From Flavobacteriales bacterium (GTDB lineage Bacteria; Bacteroidota; Bacteroidia; Flavobacteriales_D; Sanyastnellaceae): a stretch of DNA of 34,881 nt. Positions 10,633-19,018 of this stretch are shown here, one piece after another. The notes under the pieces are model-generated. The model worked only from the letters and a program-made list of their open reading frames with translations. It did not search any database and had not been told where the DNA came from. Location of the stretch: contig DQRJ01000140.1 in the NCBI GenBank assembly GCA_015663855.1, positions 1 through 34,881 of the forward strand, in the 5' to 3' direction. Each line of letters opens with the position of its first letter. Position 1 is the stretch's first letter. The position numbers and the translations under genes were made by a program.

Positions 10633-12090
10633 ATGAGAACTCATGCTCCATTATTACCATACACAATTGCGTTATGGTTAGGCTGTACGTTTGGCTTAAA
10701 TGGAGTAACTGCATTATCATATGTTTTCTATACGTGGCTTATACTTGGGTGTTGGATAGCATTTGGATGGAAGTATTCGTTTACGTCATTAAGGATGCTG
10801 CTGTTTTTAGTTTGCGGTTTCATAGGTTTTGGGAGGTCGTGTTTAGAAATTCATAATCGACCATACCCAGATGGAGGGTTTCATCTTATGACTATAACTT
10901 CTTGTAAACCCCTAGCGGTTTCACATGGAGAAAATATTTATGGCTACGGGAGGACTGAAGAGGTCGGGAAAGTAGCTTTTATTTGGCCTAAACAAATAAA
11001 ATTTCCCTCAAGTAAATTAAGGGCATTAGGTAAATGGGAGGAATTCCCTCCTCCTTCAAAATATAGATCCTTTGATTTCCGTAAATATTACGAATCGCTA
11101 GGATGTCGTGGCGTTTTTAAGCCCGCCTACACCTCTGAAAAGGCATTACAACTACCTAAAACGTTCCCCGAACTATTCAGGTCGAAAATGGCCTCAATTA
11201 TCGAGCGCGCAGAGGTCGAGACACCTGCCGACGGATTCCTCATGGGATTGTCGACGGGAGATAAGAGCATGATAAATCGCGAAATGAAAGATCTATTCGC
11301 GAATGCTGGTCTTGCTCATCTTCTAGCAGTCAGTGGATATCACGTAGGGCTAGTGGGGTTTATTCCTCTTTTGCTTTTGCGAAGCAGAAGACGGGAGATT
11401 AGATGGATTGCTATGATAGGGCTGATGCTTATTTGGGCATTTATTATTGCATGCGGAAGCCCTTGGTCAGCTGTTAGAGCGGGTATAATGATAAGTGTAG
11501 GGTGTTTATCAAGGTGGTTTGGGAGATCAATCCTTCCATGGCAAAGTTTAGCTCTTGCTGCATGGGTAGTCGTATGGATAGATCCATGGGCTCCTCAACA
11601 ATTGGGAACTCAGTTGAGTTTTGCTGCTACAGCAGGAATATTAGCAGTAGTGTCAAGCCCAAAGTGGTTAATATTAAGAATTCCTATAGCTGCTCAGTCC
11701 GCTACGATGGCATGGGCTGCATCGGCGTTTAATCAATTACCAATTTTGTTTTTACCCCTTAATGTTTTGGCGAGCTTAGTTGTCACTTTAGTAGGTGTGT
11801 TACTCGGTTTAGGGGCTGGGTTAAGTGGTGTTTATCCGTCGTTAAGTAACGAATTAGTGATGATTGGTGGTAACGTTGTAAACCAGTGTTTGGTCTATTT
11901 ACAAAGAATAAATGATGTTATCCCTCTTGCTTATGAAATCAAGTCTAGTCAAATGTACATAGTGGCCTCAGTAGCTGTTTGGGGATGGTTGTTAAGTTCT
12001 ACTATTCCCCAAATGTTAGCTCGAATCATATCGGCTACAGCAGTTGCTTTTGTGACCTTAAACCTGTTAGATCTACTAGTTAATCTTTAA
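10633..12090 (+). CDS. ComEC/Rec2 family protein (OB-like N-terminus plus Competence TM domain; no C-terminal metallohydrolase domain seen)
   Basis: 485 aa: FDFRKYYESLGCRGVFKP, LSTGDKSMINREMKDLFANAGLAHLLAVSGYHVGLVGFIPLLLL, CGSPWSAVRAGIMISVGCLSRWFGR, DPWAPQQLGTQLSFAATAGILAV. Confidence 0.88.
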   Translation: MRTHAPLLPYTIALWLGCTFGLNGVTALSYVFYTWLILGCWIAFGWKYSFTSLRMLLFLVCGFIGFGRSCLEIHNRPYPDGGFHLMTITSCKPLAVSHGENIYGYGRTEEVGKVAFIWPKQIKFPSSKLRALGKWEEFPPPSKYRSFDFRKYYESLGCRGVFKPAYTSEKALQLPKTFPELFRSKMASIIERAEVETPADGFLMGLSTGDKSMINREMKDLFANAGLAHLLAVSGYHVGLVGFIPLLLLRSRRREIRWIAMIGLMLIWAFIIACGSPWSAVRAGIMISVGCLSRWFGRSILPWQSLALAAWVVVWIDPWAPQQLGTQLSFAATAGILAVVSSPKWLILRIPIAAQSATMAWAASAFNQLPILFLPLNVLASLVVTLVGVLLGLGAGLSGVYPSLSNELVMIGGNVVNQCLVYLQRINDVIPLAYEIKSSQMYIVASVAVWGWLLSSTIPQMLARIISATAVAFVTLNLLDLLVNL

Positions 12091-12330
12091 TATGGTTGTT
12101 ATGACTTGATCGACATACCCCTCCCATTCTGGAATGTCTGCAATAGGTAAAATTGCGTTTACGCGGTTGTTTCTGCGGGAATATATTGCTTCTACAAAAA
12201 ATCCGTCTAGTTTGAAAATACATAGGATATATCTGTTCTCAACAATACGTTGAGCTAGACAGACGCCGTTGTCCCACATATAACTTGTCTTCTCATCGAG
12301 AGGTAGTCGGTTGAATAGATTGAGTTCCAT
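12076..12330 (-). CDS. Small hypothetical protein (84 aa)
   Basis: Complete ORF between convergent comEC (15-bp overlap) and divergent HMG-CoA lyase. Composition (WDNGVCLAQRIVENRYILCIFKLDGFFVEAIYS...) looks like a real protein; no family assigned. Confidence 0.6.
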   Translation of the reverse strand: MELNLFNRLPLDEKTSYMWDNGVCLAQRIVENRYILCIFKLDGFFVEAIYSRRNNRVNAILPIADIPEWEGYVDQVITTILKIN

Positions 12331-12426
12331 AATAATTGTTGTTAGATAATATTCTCTACGTTACTTAATCATAATAGGTTTCAATAATTCTGAAAAAATA
12401 TAGAAAGTTCAGACTACCTTAGCTTT

Positions 12427-13302
12427 ATGGAGAGAATTCATTTAGTCGAATGCCCTAGGGATGCATTACAGGGTTGGCCCTACCCCGTCTCAACTGATGA
12501 TAAAATTGCTTATTACAGAACACTATTAGATGTAGGATTTGACACTTTAGATTTAGGATCTTTTGTCTCTCCTAAAGTTGTCCCTTCAATGGCTAATACG
12601 GATAAAGTAATAAATATTCTCGAAGATGAGGGGCTTTTGAGAAAAGATGGAACTAGAGCATTAGTAATAGTAGCTAACGAAAGAGGAGCTGAGAGAGCAT
12701 CGAAGTTTGAATCTATACAGGATATCGGTTTCCCTCTTTCTCTATCTGAGACATTTCAGCAAAAGAACACGGGTGCAAGTATTGAAGAAGCTTTTTTAAG
12801 ATTAGATAACATTCAAAATACTTGTTCCAATAATTCTAAGCGTCTTGTTGTTTACCTAAGCATGGGGTTTGGCAATCCTTATGGTGAAGACTGGCATCCA
12901 GAGATGTTAACTGAATTTTCAAACCGACTAAATTCTGAATTAAGTGTTGAGGTTATTGCCTTGAGTGATACGGTGGGTAATGCTGATGAAGAGACTGTTG
13001 AGAAGGCATTCTCTGCTGTAATTAGTGATCTGCCTAAAGTAGAGTTTGGCGCACATTTACATCTGCATGCTACTGCTGGTATGAAAAAAGTAGAGGCAGC
13101 TCTCAGAGGAGGCTGCCTTAGATTTGATGGAGCGATAAGAGGAATTGGAGGATGTCCTTTAGCTCAAGATAGTTTAGTGGGAAATGCTCCTACTGAGCGT
13201 CTAGTCGAGTTGTTTACTAATAAAGGCTTATGGAATATTAGTAACGAAAGAGCTTGGAGTCAAGCTCAAAGTATGGCAGCTTCAATATTTGCCGAACACT
13301 AA
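12427..13302 (+). CDS. Hydroxymethylglutaryl-CoA lyase-like protein
   Basis: 291 aa: LVECPRDALQGWPYPVSTDDKIAYYRTLLDVGFDTLDLGSFVSPKVVPSMANT, HLHLHATAG, GIGGCPLAQDSLVGNAPTE (active-site Cys loop). HMGL-like TIM barrel. Confidence 0.88.
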   Translation: MERIHLVECPRDALQGWPYPVSTDDKIAYYRTLLDVGFDTLDLGSFVSPKVVPSMANTDKVINILEDEGLLRKDGTRALVIVANERGAERASKFESIQDIGFPLSLSETFQQKNTGASIEEAFLRLDNIQNTCSNNSKRLVVYLSMGFGNPYGEDWHPEMLTEFSNRLNSELSVEVIALSDTVGNADEETVEKAFSAVISDLPKVEFGAHLHLHATAGMKKVEAALRGGCLRFDGAIRGIGGCPLAQDSLVGNAPTERLVELFTNKGLWNISNERAWSQAQSMAASIFAEH

Positions 13303-13475
13303 AAATAAAAGCCAAATCAGTTTAAACTGTGATTGAATTCAATAAAGCCATACTTAGGTTTAAATAAGTATATAGTTTCAAATCTGAGTACTGATATATG
13401 TATACGGTAGTGTTTCATAGGAATATTTTCTACCCCTCTTACGCTTATTTAAGATAAATAGTTACACTTTGATAT

Positions 13476-14249
13476 TTATGCCAAAGTCACATATGCAATT
13501 CCTAGCCCTAACAGAGTTGCTACAAGCTTTCTTAAATTAAAACTATGCCCCTCCCCGCTCTCGAACAGCACTGTGGTTGATACATGCAGTAGTATTCCTA
13601 TGACTAACCCATTAGTTGCCGCTAAAATGGTGTCTATATTTCCTGATGAAATTGCGTTCGAATGAATTACGATGTCATAGAAACACATTCCAGCTAATGG
13701 CATAAGGCCGAAAAATGTAATTAAACTCCACCTTACAATTCTTGTTGCTCCTGTAGATTTAATGAGCCCCATTAAGACTAATGCAACTGGCAATTTATGA
13801 AGCGCTAATCCAATAAACAATGCAGATCCTATTGCCGTTGAAGCATGAACATGTACGTGCACATGACCCATAGTATTTACAGCCACAGCACCTTCGGCAA
13901 GTGGCATAGACTCAAGAAATGCGTGAAGGCAAAGGCTTGCAATCGCAGCCCATGGCATTACATTAGAGTGATTATGACTAGGTGAAAGATGAACGTGTCC
14001 GTGTTCAAGCCCTTTAGATATGTATTCGAGGAAGATTTGGACTAAAAAACCTATTAAAACAAAAGTCCCCGCAATTGAATGAAAACGGAAAGCTTCAGGT
14101 ACAAGGTGAAGGAAAATAAGCCCCATAATGTAAGCCCCTCCGAAAGCTAGGATAATAGAGAGATTCCGCATGGCTTTCTCTCCCATAATCTCCAAGGCGA
14201 GCCCTCCAATAATAGCTACTAATAAAAGTGATAAACCTGTCAATAACAT
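13476..14249 (-). CDS. ZIP family metal transporter
   Basis: His-rich loop (HGHVHLSPSHNHS) and HVHVHVHAS segment; TM motif LHAFLESMPLAEG and IGLALHKLPVALVLMG. Start at the internal ATG 14249 preferred: it overlaps the upstream stop as TAATG. Confidence 0.9.
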   Translation of the reverse strand: MLLTGLSLLLVAIIGGLALEIMGEKAMRNLSIILAFGGAYIMGLIFLHLVPEAFRFHSIAGTFVLIGFLVQIFLEYISKGLEHGHVHLSPSHNHSNVMPWAAIASLCLHAFLESMPLAEGAVAVNTMGHVHVHVHASTAIGSALFIGLALHKLPVALVLMGLIKSTGATRIVRWSLITFFGLMPLAGMCFYDIVIHSNAISSGNIDTILAATNGLVIGILLHVSTTVLFESGEGHSFNLRKLVATLLGLGIAYVTLA

Positions 14250-15037
14250 TAAACTTCCATTTTTCGAGCGACTAAAATACATCGAGGAGAACTAGAACTA
14301 TGCATACCTAATTCATAATCGCCATAAATACTTTCTACAATTAATCCAACTTTACCTAATAACACGCTTAATTCCTTGTGAGACCAGGCATATACTTGCT
14401 CTACATGTGTATGTCTTTCCCCATCAGATTCTATAAAAGAAATTGACTTTTGTATAAAATCACCTGAAATTCTTCTGTTTATTTCAAAAGTATAAGCGCC
14501 CTTAGTAATGGACTCTGTTGGGGTTAAGTTGTCTATTGTCATCTGAAGATTAAGGTAATCCAGAACTAAAACGCCGTTTGGTTTTAAAGCTTTACTAAAT
14601 CCTTCAACCACCTTGTAATGATCCTGTTTGTCTGAGAAGTATCCAAAACTTGTAAATAAGTTAGTCACCAAATCAAATTGATCGTGCCACGCCGTTTCAT
14701 TTCTTAAGTCTCTCAGATCTAAAACCTTAAAAAAAGTACTTAATTTAAGTTTATTCGATCTTTTCTGTGCCATTTCAATACTTTGTGGACTTAAGTCAAA
14801 TCCAGCTACATCATACCCTAATTGTGCCCAAGCAAAGACGTGTCGTCCAGCACCACAACCAGCGTCAAGAACTTTGAAACCACTATTTCCTAGGTGAATA
14901 TGTAGTTGATTTATTAGATCCTTTGCCTCGTCTTCATCTCTATTGCCGTATAATAAGTGATAAGCATGTGAATTAAACCATGAGGCAAACCAGTCATCGT
15001 CTGTTTTCCACAGTTCATAATTAATTTCTCTTTTCAT
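14249..15037 (-). CDS. Class I SAM-dependent methyltransferase
   Basis: Motif I VLDAGCGAGRHVFAWAQLGYDVAGFDLSPQSIEMAQKR, then FDLVTNLFTSFGYF. Start MKREINYELWK at 15037 preferred over the ORF-track start 15106, which overlaps siaB. Confidence 0.88.
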   Translation of the reverse strand: MKREINYELWKTDDDWFASWFNSHAYHLLYGNRDEDEAKDLINQLHIHLGNSGFKVLDAGCGAGRHVFAWAQLGYDVAGFDLSPQSIEMAQKRSNKLKLSTFFKVLDLRDLRNETAWHDQFDLVTNLFTSFGYFSDKQDHYKVVEGFSKALKPNGVLVLDYLNLQMTIDNLTPTESITKGAYTFEINRRISGDFIQKSISFIESDGERHTHVEQVYAWSHKELSVLLGKVGLIVESIYGDYELGMHSSSSPRCILVARKMEV

Positions 15038-15077
15038 TTGATGCAAAAATGAGGAATTCAACACGTAATTTCGATTA

Positions 15078-15632
15078 ATGTCTGACTTAAACTTTTCTAA
15101 CCGCAAAACAAATCCGCAATCCTTTATGCCACAGGGAGATACGGTGGTGGTGGGTTATGCCGGCGAGTTTAAACCTGTGACTTCCGATTTTTTATTAGGC
15201 TGGCTTGAGAGACTAAATGCAGAAAACAGTTCTCTTTCTAGAATAAAATCGAAAAGAATATTTAGAGCTGCCGTCGAATTGATACAGAACCTGATTCATC
15301 ATTCACATTCCTCCAATTCTACTTTTCTAGTATCTAAATCTGAAGACGGAAAGATATACACTTTAATGTCTACAAACCCTGTAAACACAATACAAGCAGA
15401 CAAATTAGCTTCTGCTATAAATTCAATAAAGGATACTGATGATGAGGATTTGAGGGGGTTGAAATTGAATGTCCTAGAAAGAGAGTCAAGAAGTTCTCAC
15501 GGAGGTGGAGGAATGGGGCTTTTAGATCTTACCTTACTTTCTTATGGGAATATTAGCTATGAATTCTTACCTTGGTCAGAAGGTTTACTCCTTTATTGCC
15601 TAACAGTTCAAATACATTCAATTCCTTCATAA
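15078..15632 (+). CDS. SiaB family protein kinase (GHKL-like)
   Basis: 184 aa: RIFRAAVELIQNLIHHSH (N-box-like) and SSHGGGGMGLLDLTLLSYGNISYEF (G-box-like); 1 nt upstream of the SiaC/DUF1987 ORF. Confidence 0.8.
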   Translation: MSDLNFSNRKTNPQSFMPQGDTVVVGYAGEFKPVTSDFLLGWLERLNAENSSLSRIKSKRIFRAAVELIQNLIHHSHSSNSTFLVSKSEDGKIYTLMSTNPVNTIQADKLASAINSIKDTDDEDLRGLKLNVLERESRSSHGGGGMGLLDLTLLSYGNISYEFLPWSEGLLLYCLTVQIHSIPS

Positions 15633-15633
15633 C

Positions 15634-16005
15634 ATGGAGAATATCATTATTAACAGCACATCTAAAACTCCTGAAGTTGCCTTTTTAGCTGAAGCAAGGA
15701 CTATGAAATTGTCAGGAAGAAGCATCCCTGAGAACTCTATCGATTTCTTTGCACCCCTCATTGAATGGGCTGATGGCCTATGTAGTATAGATGGATTTGT
15801 AGAAGTTAATATTAGATTGGAGTACTTTAATACGAGTTCATCTAAATGCCTGATGGACCTATTAAAGCGTATCGAGTCCTCTTCAGTCGACGCTTGCGTA
15901 AATTGGTTTTACGAGGAAGAAGATGAAGATATGCTTGAAGCGGGTGAAGATTATGATGCTATAATTGATCTTCCGTTTAAGCTAATTGCTACCGAGACAC
16001 TTTAA
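15634..16005 (+). CDS. SiaC family regulatory phosphoprotein (DUF1987)
   Basis: 123 aa: LSGRSIPENSIDFFAPLIEW, LEYFNTSSSKCLMDLLKRI, VNWFYEEEDEDMLEAGEDY, PFK; DUF1987/SiaC hallmarks. Confidence 0.88.
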   Translation: MENIIINSTSKTPEVAFLAEARTMKLSGRSIPENSIDFFAPLIEWADGLCSIDGFVEVNIRLEYFNTSSSKCLMDLLKRIESSSVDACVNWFYEEEDEDMLEAGEDYDAIIDLPFKLIATETL

Positions 16006-18946
16006 AACTTCTATCTTTTCCAAAAGGCATCCACCTTAAAAAAGCCCAGGCTATGGCAGTCATAAGCCATAAAACAAAAACATTAAAGTATAGTGTTCTG
16101 ATTTGTAGTCCCGCTATTCCTTTTGTTGGTGAAAAATATGGAGCATTAAAACCATTAACATACCTAGTGTGGTGATGAATAGGTGAAGCTGTGGGTTTCA
16201 ATCCTTCAACTAATTCAAGGATTCTCACTGTTCTGTCTTCCTGTAGAACCCATTCGGCGATCTCCTCATTATAATTAGTGTCACGCAATGAGTCGAGTTC
16301 CTTTTTTGCGATTAACCCCATTTTTCTAGTATCCTTATCTCTAAATGCTTTATGGTATGCAGCTCTGAAAGCTTCGTTCCATAACGACCTGTTTTCAACC
16401 CCTTTTTCAGGAGGTGTAACACCCCAAACCATAAGATCATTGCTTGCCCTCTCCCACTCTCTCTCTATCCATTTTAGATCTTTTTTTGACTTGCAAATTG
16501 CTTCCAACCAAAAATCACGTCTCCACGCAGAATGCCTGATTATATCATCTAAATCAGAAAACTGTACTTCATATGCGTTTTCTCTATAAGAGTGAACAGC
16601 TAAGGCCTCAAACCCCCATCTTGACACCATTATATCTCCTAAAAACGGTACTTGAGTGTTATGAGTGAACCACGTATTAAATCTATCAAATCTTACGATT
16701 GCCCCACCAAATATGATTTGTGGAATTATTAAGAGTGGAATAATCATGTAAATAACCTTAGCAGACTTGAAAGCAGCTGAAATGTTTAATCCTAATAAAT
16801 TCCCAAATGTTGAGACACTAAATAGGACTATCACATGAATCCAGAAGAATCCTGGTATTTCGAGGATGTAATGAGAAACAGCAACAAAGCCAATAGTTTG
16901 AATGGCTGACGCAATAAAGCTTACTGCTGTCTTAGCTTTCAGATAGCTCCCCCATCTAAGAAACAAAAATCTTTCTCGCCTGAGCAAAGCTCTATCCTTA
17001 TGTATCTCTTCTGCACTAACACTAAGTCCTAAGAACAATGCGACAATAACTGAAATAAAGAGAAATTGAGGAATATTCTCACTAGTTCTATATATGTACT
17101 CACCTCCATCTGGGGTAAACTTCATAAATAGTGCAAGTAATGCTGCTAACATTGGCGCCTCTAGGAGGTTAACTAGTAAATACTGCTTATTAGTGCACTT
17201 CGATGAAAAGTCCCTGAAGAAATATGTTTTAAACTGAGAAAAAGCAGAAGGAGTGCTATTAGGAGCTGATAGAGGCGGAAGTCCATTGACTTCGGCTTCA
17301 TCAGCCTTGCCTATAATCACATTGTAAAAGTCGTTCCACTCCTTAGGCTCTATTCTACGAGTGTCAGAAAGGTTTCCATATTCGTCAACAACCCGAGATT
17401 CGATAATTTCGAAAATCTGTTCGGGGCTGATATTTCCACATTGAATACAAGCGGCGTGATCAGGGTCGACTTGGTTTGTGAGTTCTTTAAAATATGGAAT
17501 CGTAGAGGTAGGGTCACCGTAATAGATGGGGTATCCTCCTTGATCTAGAATGAAGAATTTATCGAACAGCTTGAATAAATCAGACGATGGCTGGTGAATA
17601 ACTGCAAACACAAGTTTTCCTCGATGTGACATCTCCTTTAGAAGATCCATGATTTGAATCGAATCGTGACTTGAAAGCCCAGATGTAGGTTCGTCAACAA
17701 AAAGAACCATAGGTTCTCTAATAAGTTCTAATGCAATATTTAGACGTTTTCTTTGGCCTCCCGAAACAGTTTTATCGAGAATAGACCCTACCCTTAAATC
17801 CTTTATCTCCCACAGACCTAAGCTTGAAAGTGTTGTGTCTACTTTCTCTTCTATTTCCTCATCAGATAATTTGCCGAATGTGAGTTTCGCACTATACCTG
17901 AGATTCTCTCGAACAGACAGTTCGGCGATTAACGCATCCTCCTGAGCGATATGACCGATAGTACCTTGAATAAGTCTTGAGTCTTTATGGATATCAACAC
18001 CATTAATCAGGACTTTTCCAAAGGATGGTTTTATAGTGCCATTTAAAACATTGAGAAGAGTTGATTTTCCAGAACCACTCCCTCCCATTATTCCGACTAA
18101 ATTACCTTCTCGTTCAGATATATTAAACTGATGAAGGGCTTGTTCCTTAGGGAATTTGAAATAGTGAGAGACATCTTGAGCGGAGAAGGAAATTTTAGGT
18201 AGATCAGGAGTATCGAGGAATCTTCGGACTAAATCACTGAAAAACACTCTCGTAGTTTTAGCTTCTTTTAATACGGATCCTGGAACCATTATAGCTACGG
18301 AGCCTCTAGGTACTTTCTGACTGTTTAGATAAACTGAGGGTGCTCCGAAATATTTAACAAGAAATAATGTCTCGTTTGCTAGGCGGTATCCGACAAGTGA
18401 GCCTTCAAGAGAATTGGTTTGGTCTTCAGATGAGATAACAAAACTCCCTTCGATAGACTCTATTAAGGGGCCTTCAGTAGCAACTAAAGCATGAATCCCA
18501 TCAATATCGTTTTTGTTAAGTAAAAAGGAAGCGCAGACTACGTCCAAATATTCCACGGAACTTGGGTGACCGTGCGTTGACTTGACAAATTCTAGGAGAC
18601 GTAAGTAAACTATGCATTTATCTCTGTGTGCAAGCTCTTTATTGATACTCGTACAAGTACGCAACACTTTAGTGGAGAGCATTGCAAGTCTTTTTGCTTC
18701 AGATAGTTTGTCGGCGTTCTTTTTTAATTGAAAAACTTTTAGGTGCTCGTCATATCTTGTCAGGTAATAATCCACAACTTTCTTAGGTAATCTTTCGCGT
18801 AGATACCTGCTAGCCGCCTGTCGGCCTATAAATTCCTCCTTTTCTGTGCGCCCTGATGCAAATAGAGCGAAGAGTTGAGTTAATGCATCTAGAATACCTG
18901 TTGTCATCAATTGTGAAGTTGCAGCATTTACTGACGTATTACGCAA
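15989..18946 (-). CDS. Multidomain ABCG-type ABC transporter (TerB-like and FHA-like N-terminal regions, ATPase, ABC2 membrane domain)
   Basis: 985 aa. Walker A GGSGSGKST, signature VSGGQRKRLNIALELI, Walker B MVLFVDEPTSGLS, H-loop VIHQPSSD; helical N-terminus (~1-160), beta-rich segment (~180-245), C-terminal TM helices. Confidence 0.88.
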   Translation of the reverse strand: MRNTSVNAATSQLMTTGILDALTQLFALFASGRTEKEEFIGRQAASRYLRERLPKKVVDYYLTRYDEHLKVFQLKKNADKLSEAKRLAMLSTKVLRTCTSINKELAHRDKCIVYLRLLEFVKSTHGHPSSVEYLDVVCASFLLNKNDIDGIHALVATEGPLIESIEGSFVISSEDQTNSLEGSLVGYRLANETLFLVKYFGAPSVYLNSQKVPRGSVAIMVPGSVLKEAKTTRVFFSDLVRRFLDTPDLPKISFSAQDVSHYFKFPKEQALHQFNISEREGNLVGIMGGSGSGKSTLLNVLNGTIKPSFGKVLINGVDIHKDSRLIQGTIGHIAQEDALIAELSVRENLRYSAKLTFGKLSDEEIEEKVDTTLSSLGLWEIKDLRVGSILDKTVSGGQRKRLNIALELIREPMVLFVDEPTSGLSSHDSIQIMDLLKEMSHRGKLVFAVIHQPSSDLFKLFDKFFILDQGGYPIYYGDPTSTIPYFKELTNQVDPDHAACIQCGNISPEQIFEIIESRVVDEYGNLSDTRRIEPKEWNDFYNVIIGKADEAEVNGLPPLSAPNSTPSAFSQFKTYFFRDFSSKCTNKQYLLVNLLEAPMLAALLALFMKFTPDGGEYIYRTSENIPQFLFISVIVALFLGLSVSAEEIHKDRALLRRERFLFLRWGSYLKAKTAVSFIASAIQTIGFVAVSHYILEIPGFFWIHVIVLFSVSTFGNLLGLNISAAFKSAKVIYMIIPLLIIPQIIFGGAIVRFDRFNTWFTHNTQVPFLGDIMVSRWGFEALAVHSYRENAYEVQFSDLDDIIRHSAWRRDFWLEAICKSKKDLKWIEREWERASNDLMVWGVTPPEKGVENRSLWNEAFRAAYHKAFRDKDTRKMGLIAKKELDSLRDTNYNEEIAEWVLQEDRTVRILELVEGLKPTASPIHHHTRYVNGFNAPYFSPTKGIAGLQIRTLYFNVFVLWLMTAIAWAFLRWMPFGKDRSFKVSR

Positions 18947-19018
18947 ACAAACTCAATAAGTTTCCTTCAAAAACACAAACGTTTTGAACGAACATAAAAT
19001 GGCATGTGCAAAAACGTC

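Noticed and set aside
13319-13371. CAGTTTAAACTG palindrome and ATACTTA-N8-TAAGTAT repeat downstream of HMG-CoA lyase
   Set aside because: Short AT-rich inverted repeats without a U-tract; expected often by chance.
16278-16589. 103-aa ORF antisense to the ABC transporter
   Set aside because: No supporting start context or motif; lies inside a long conserved CDS.
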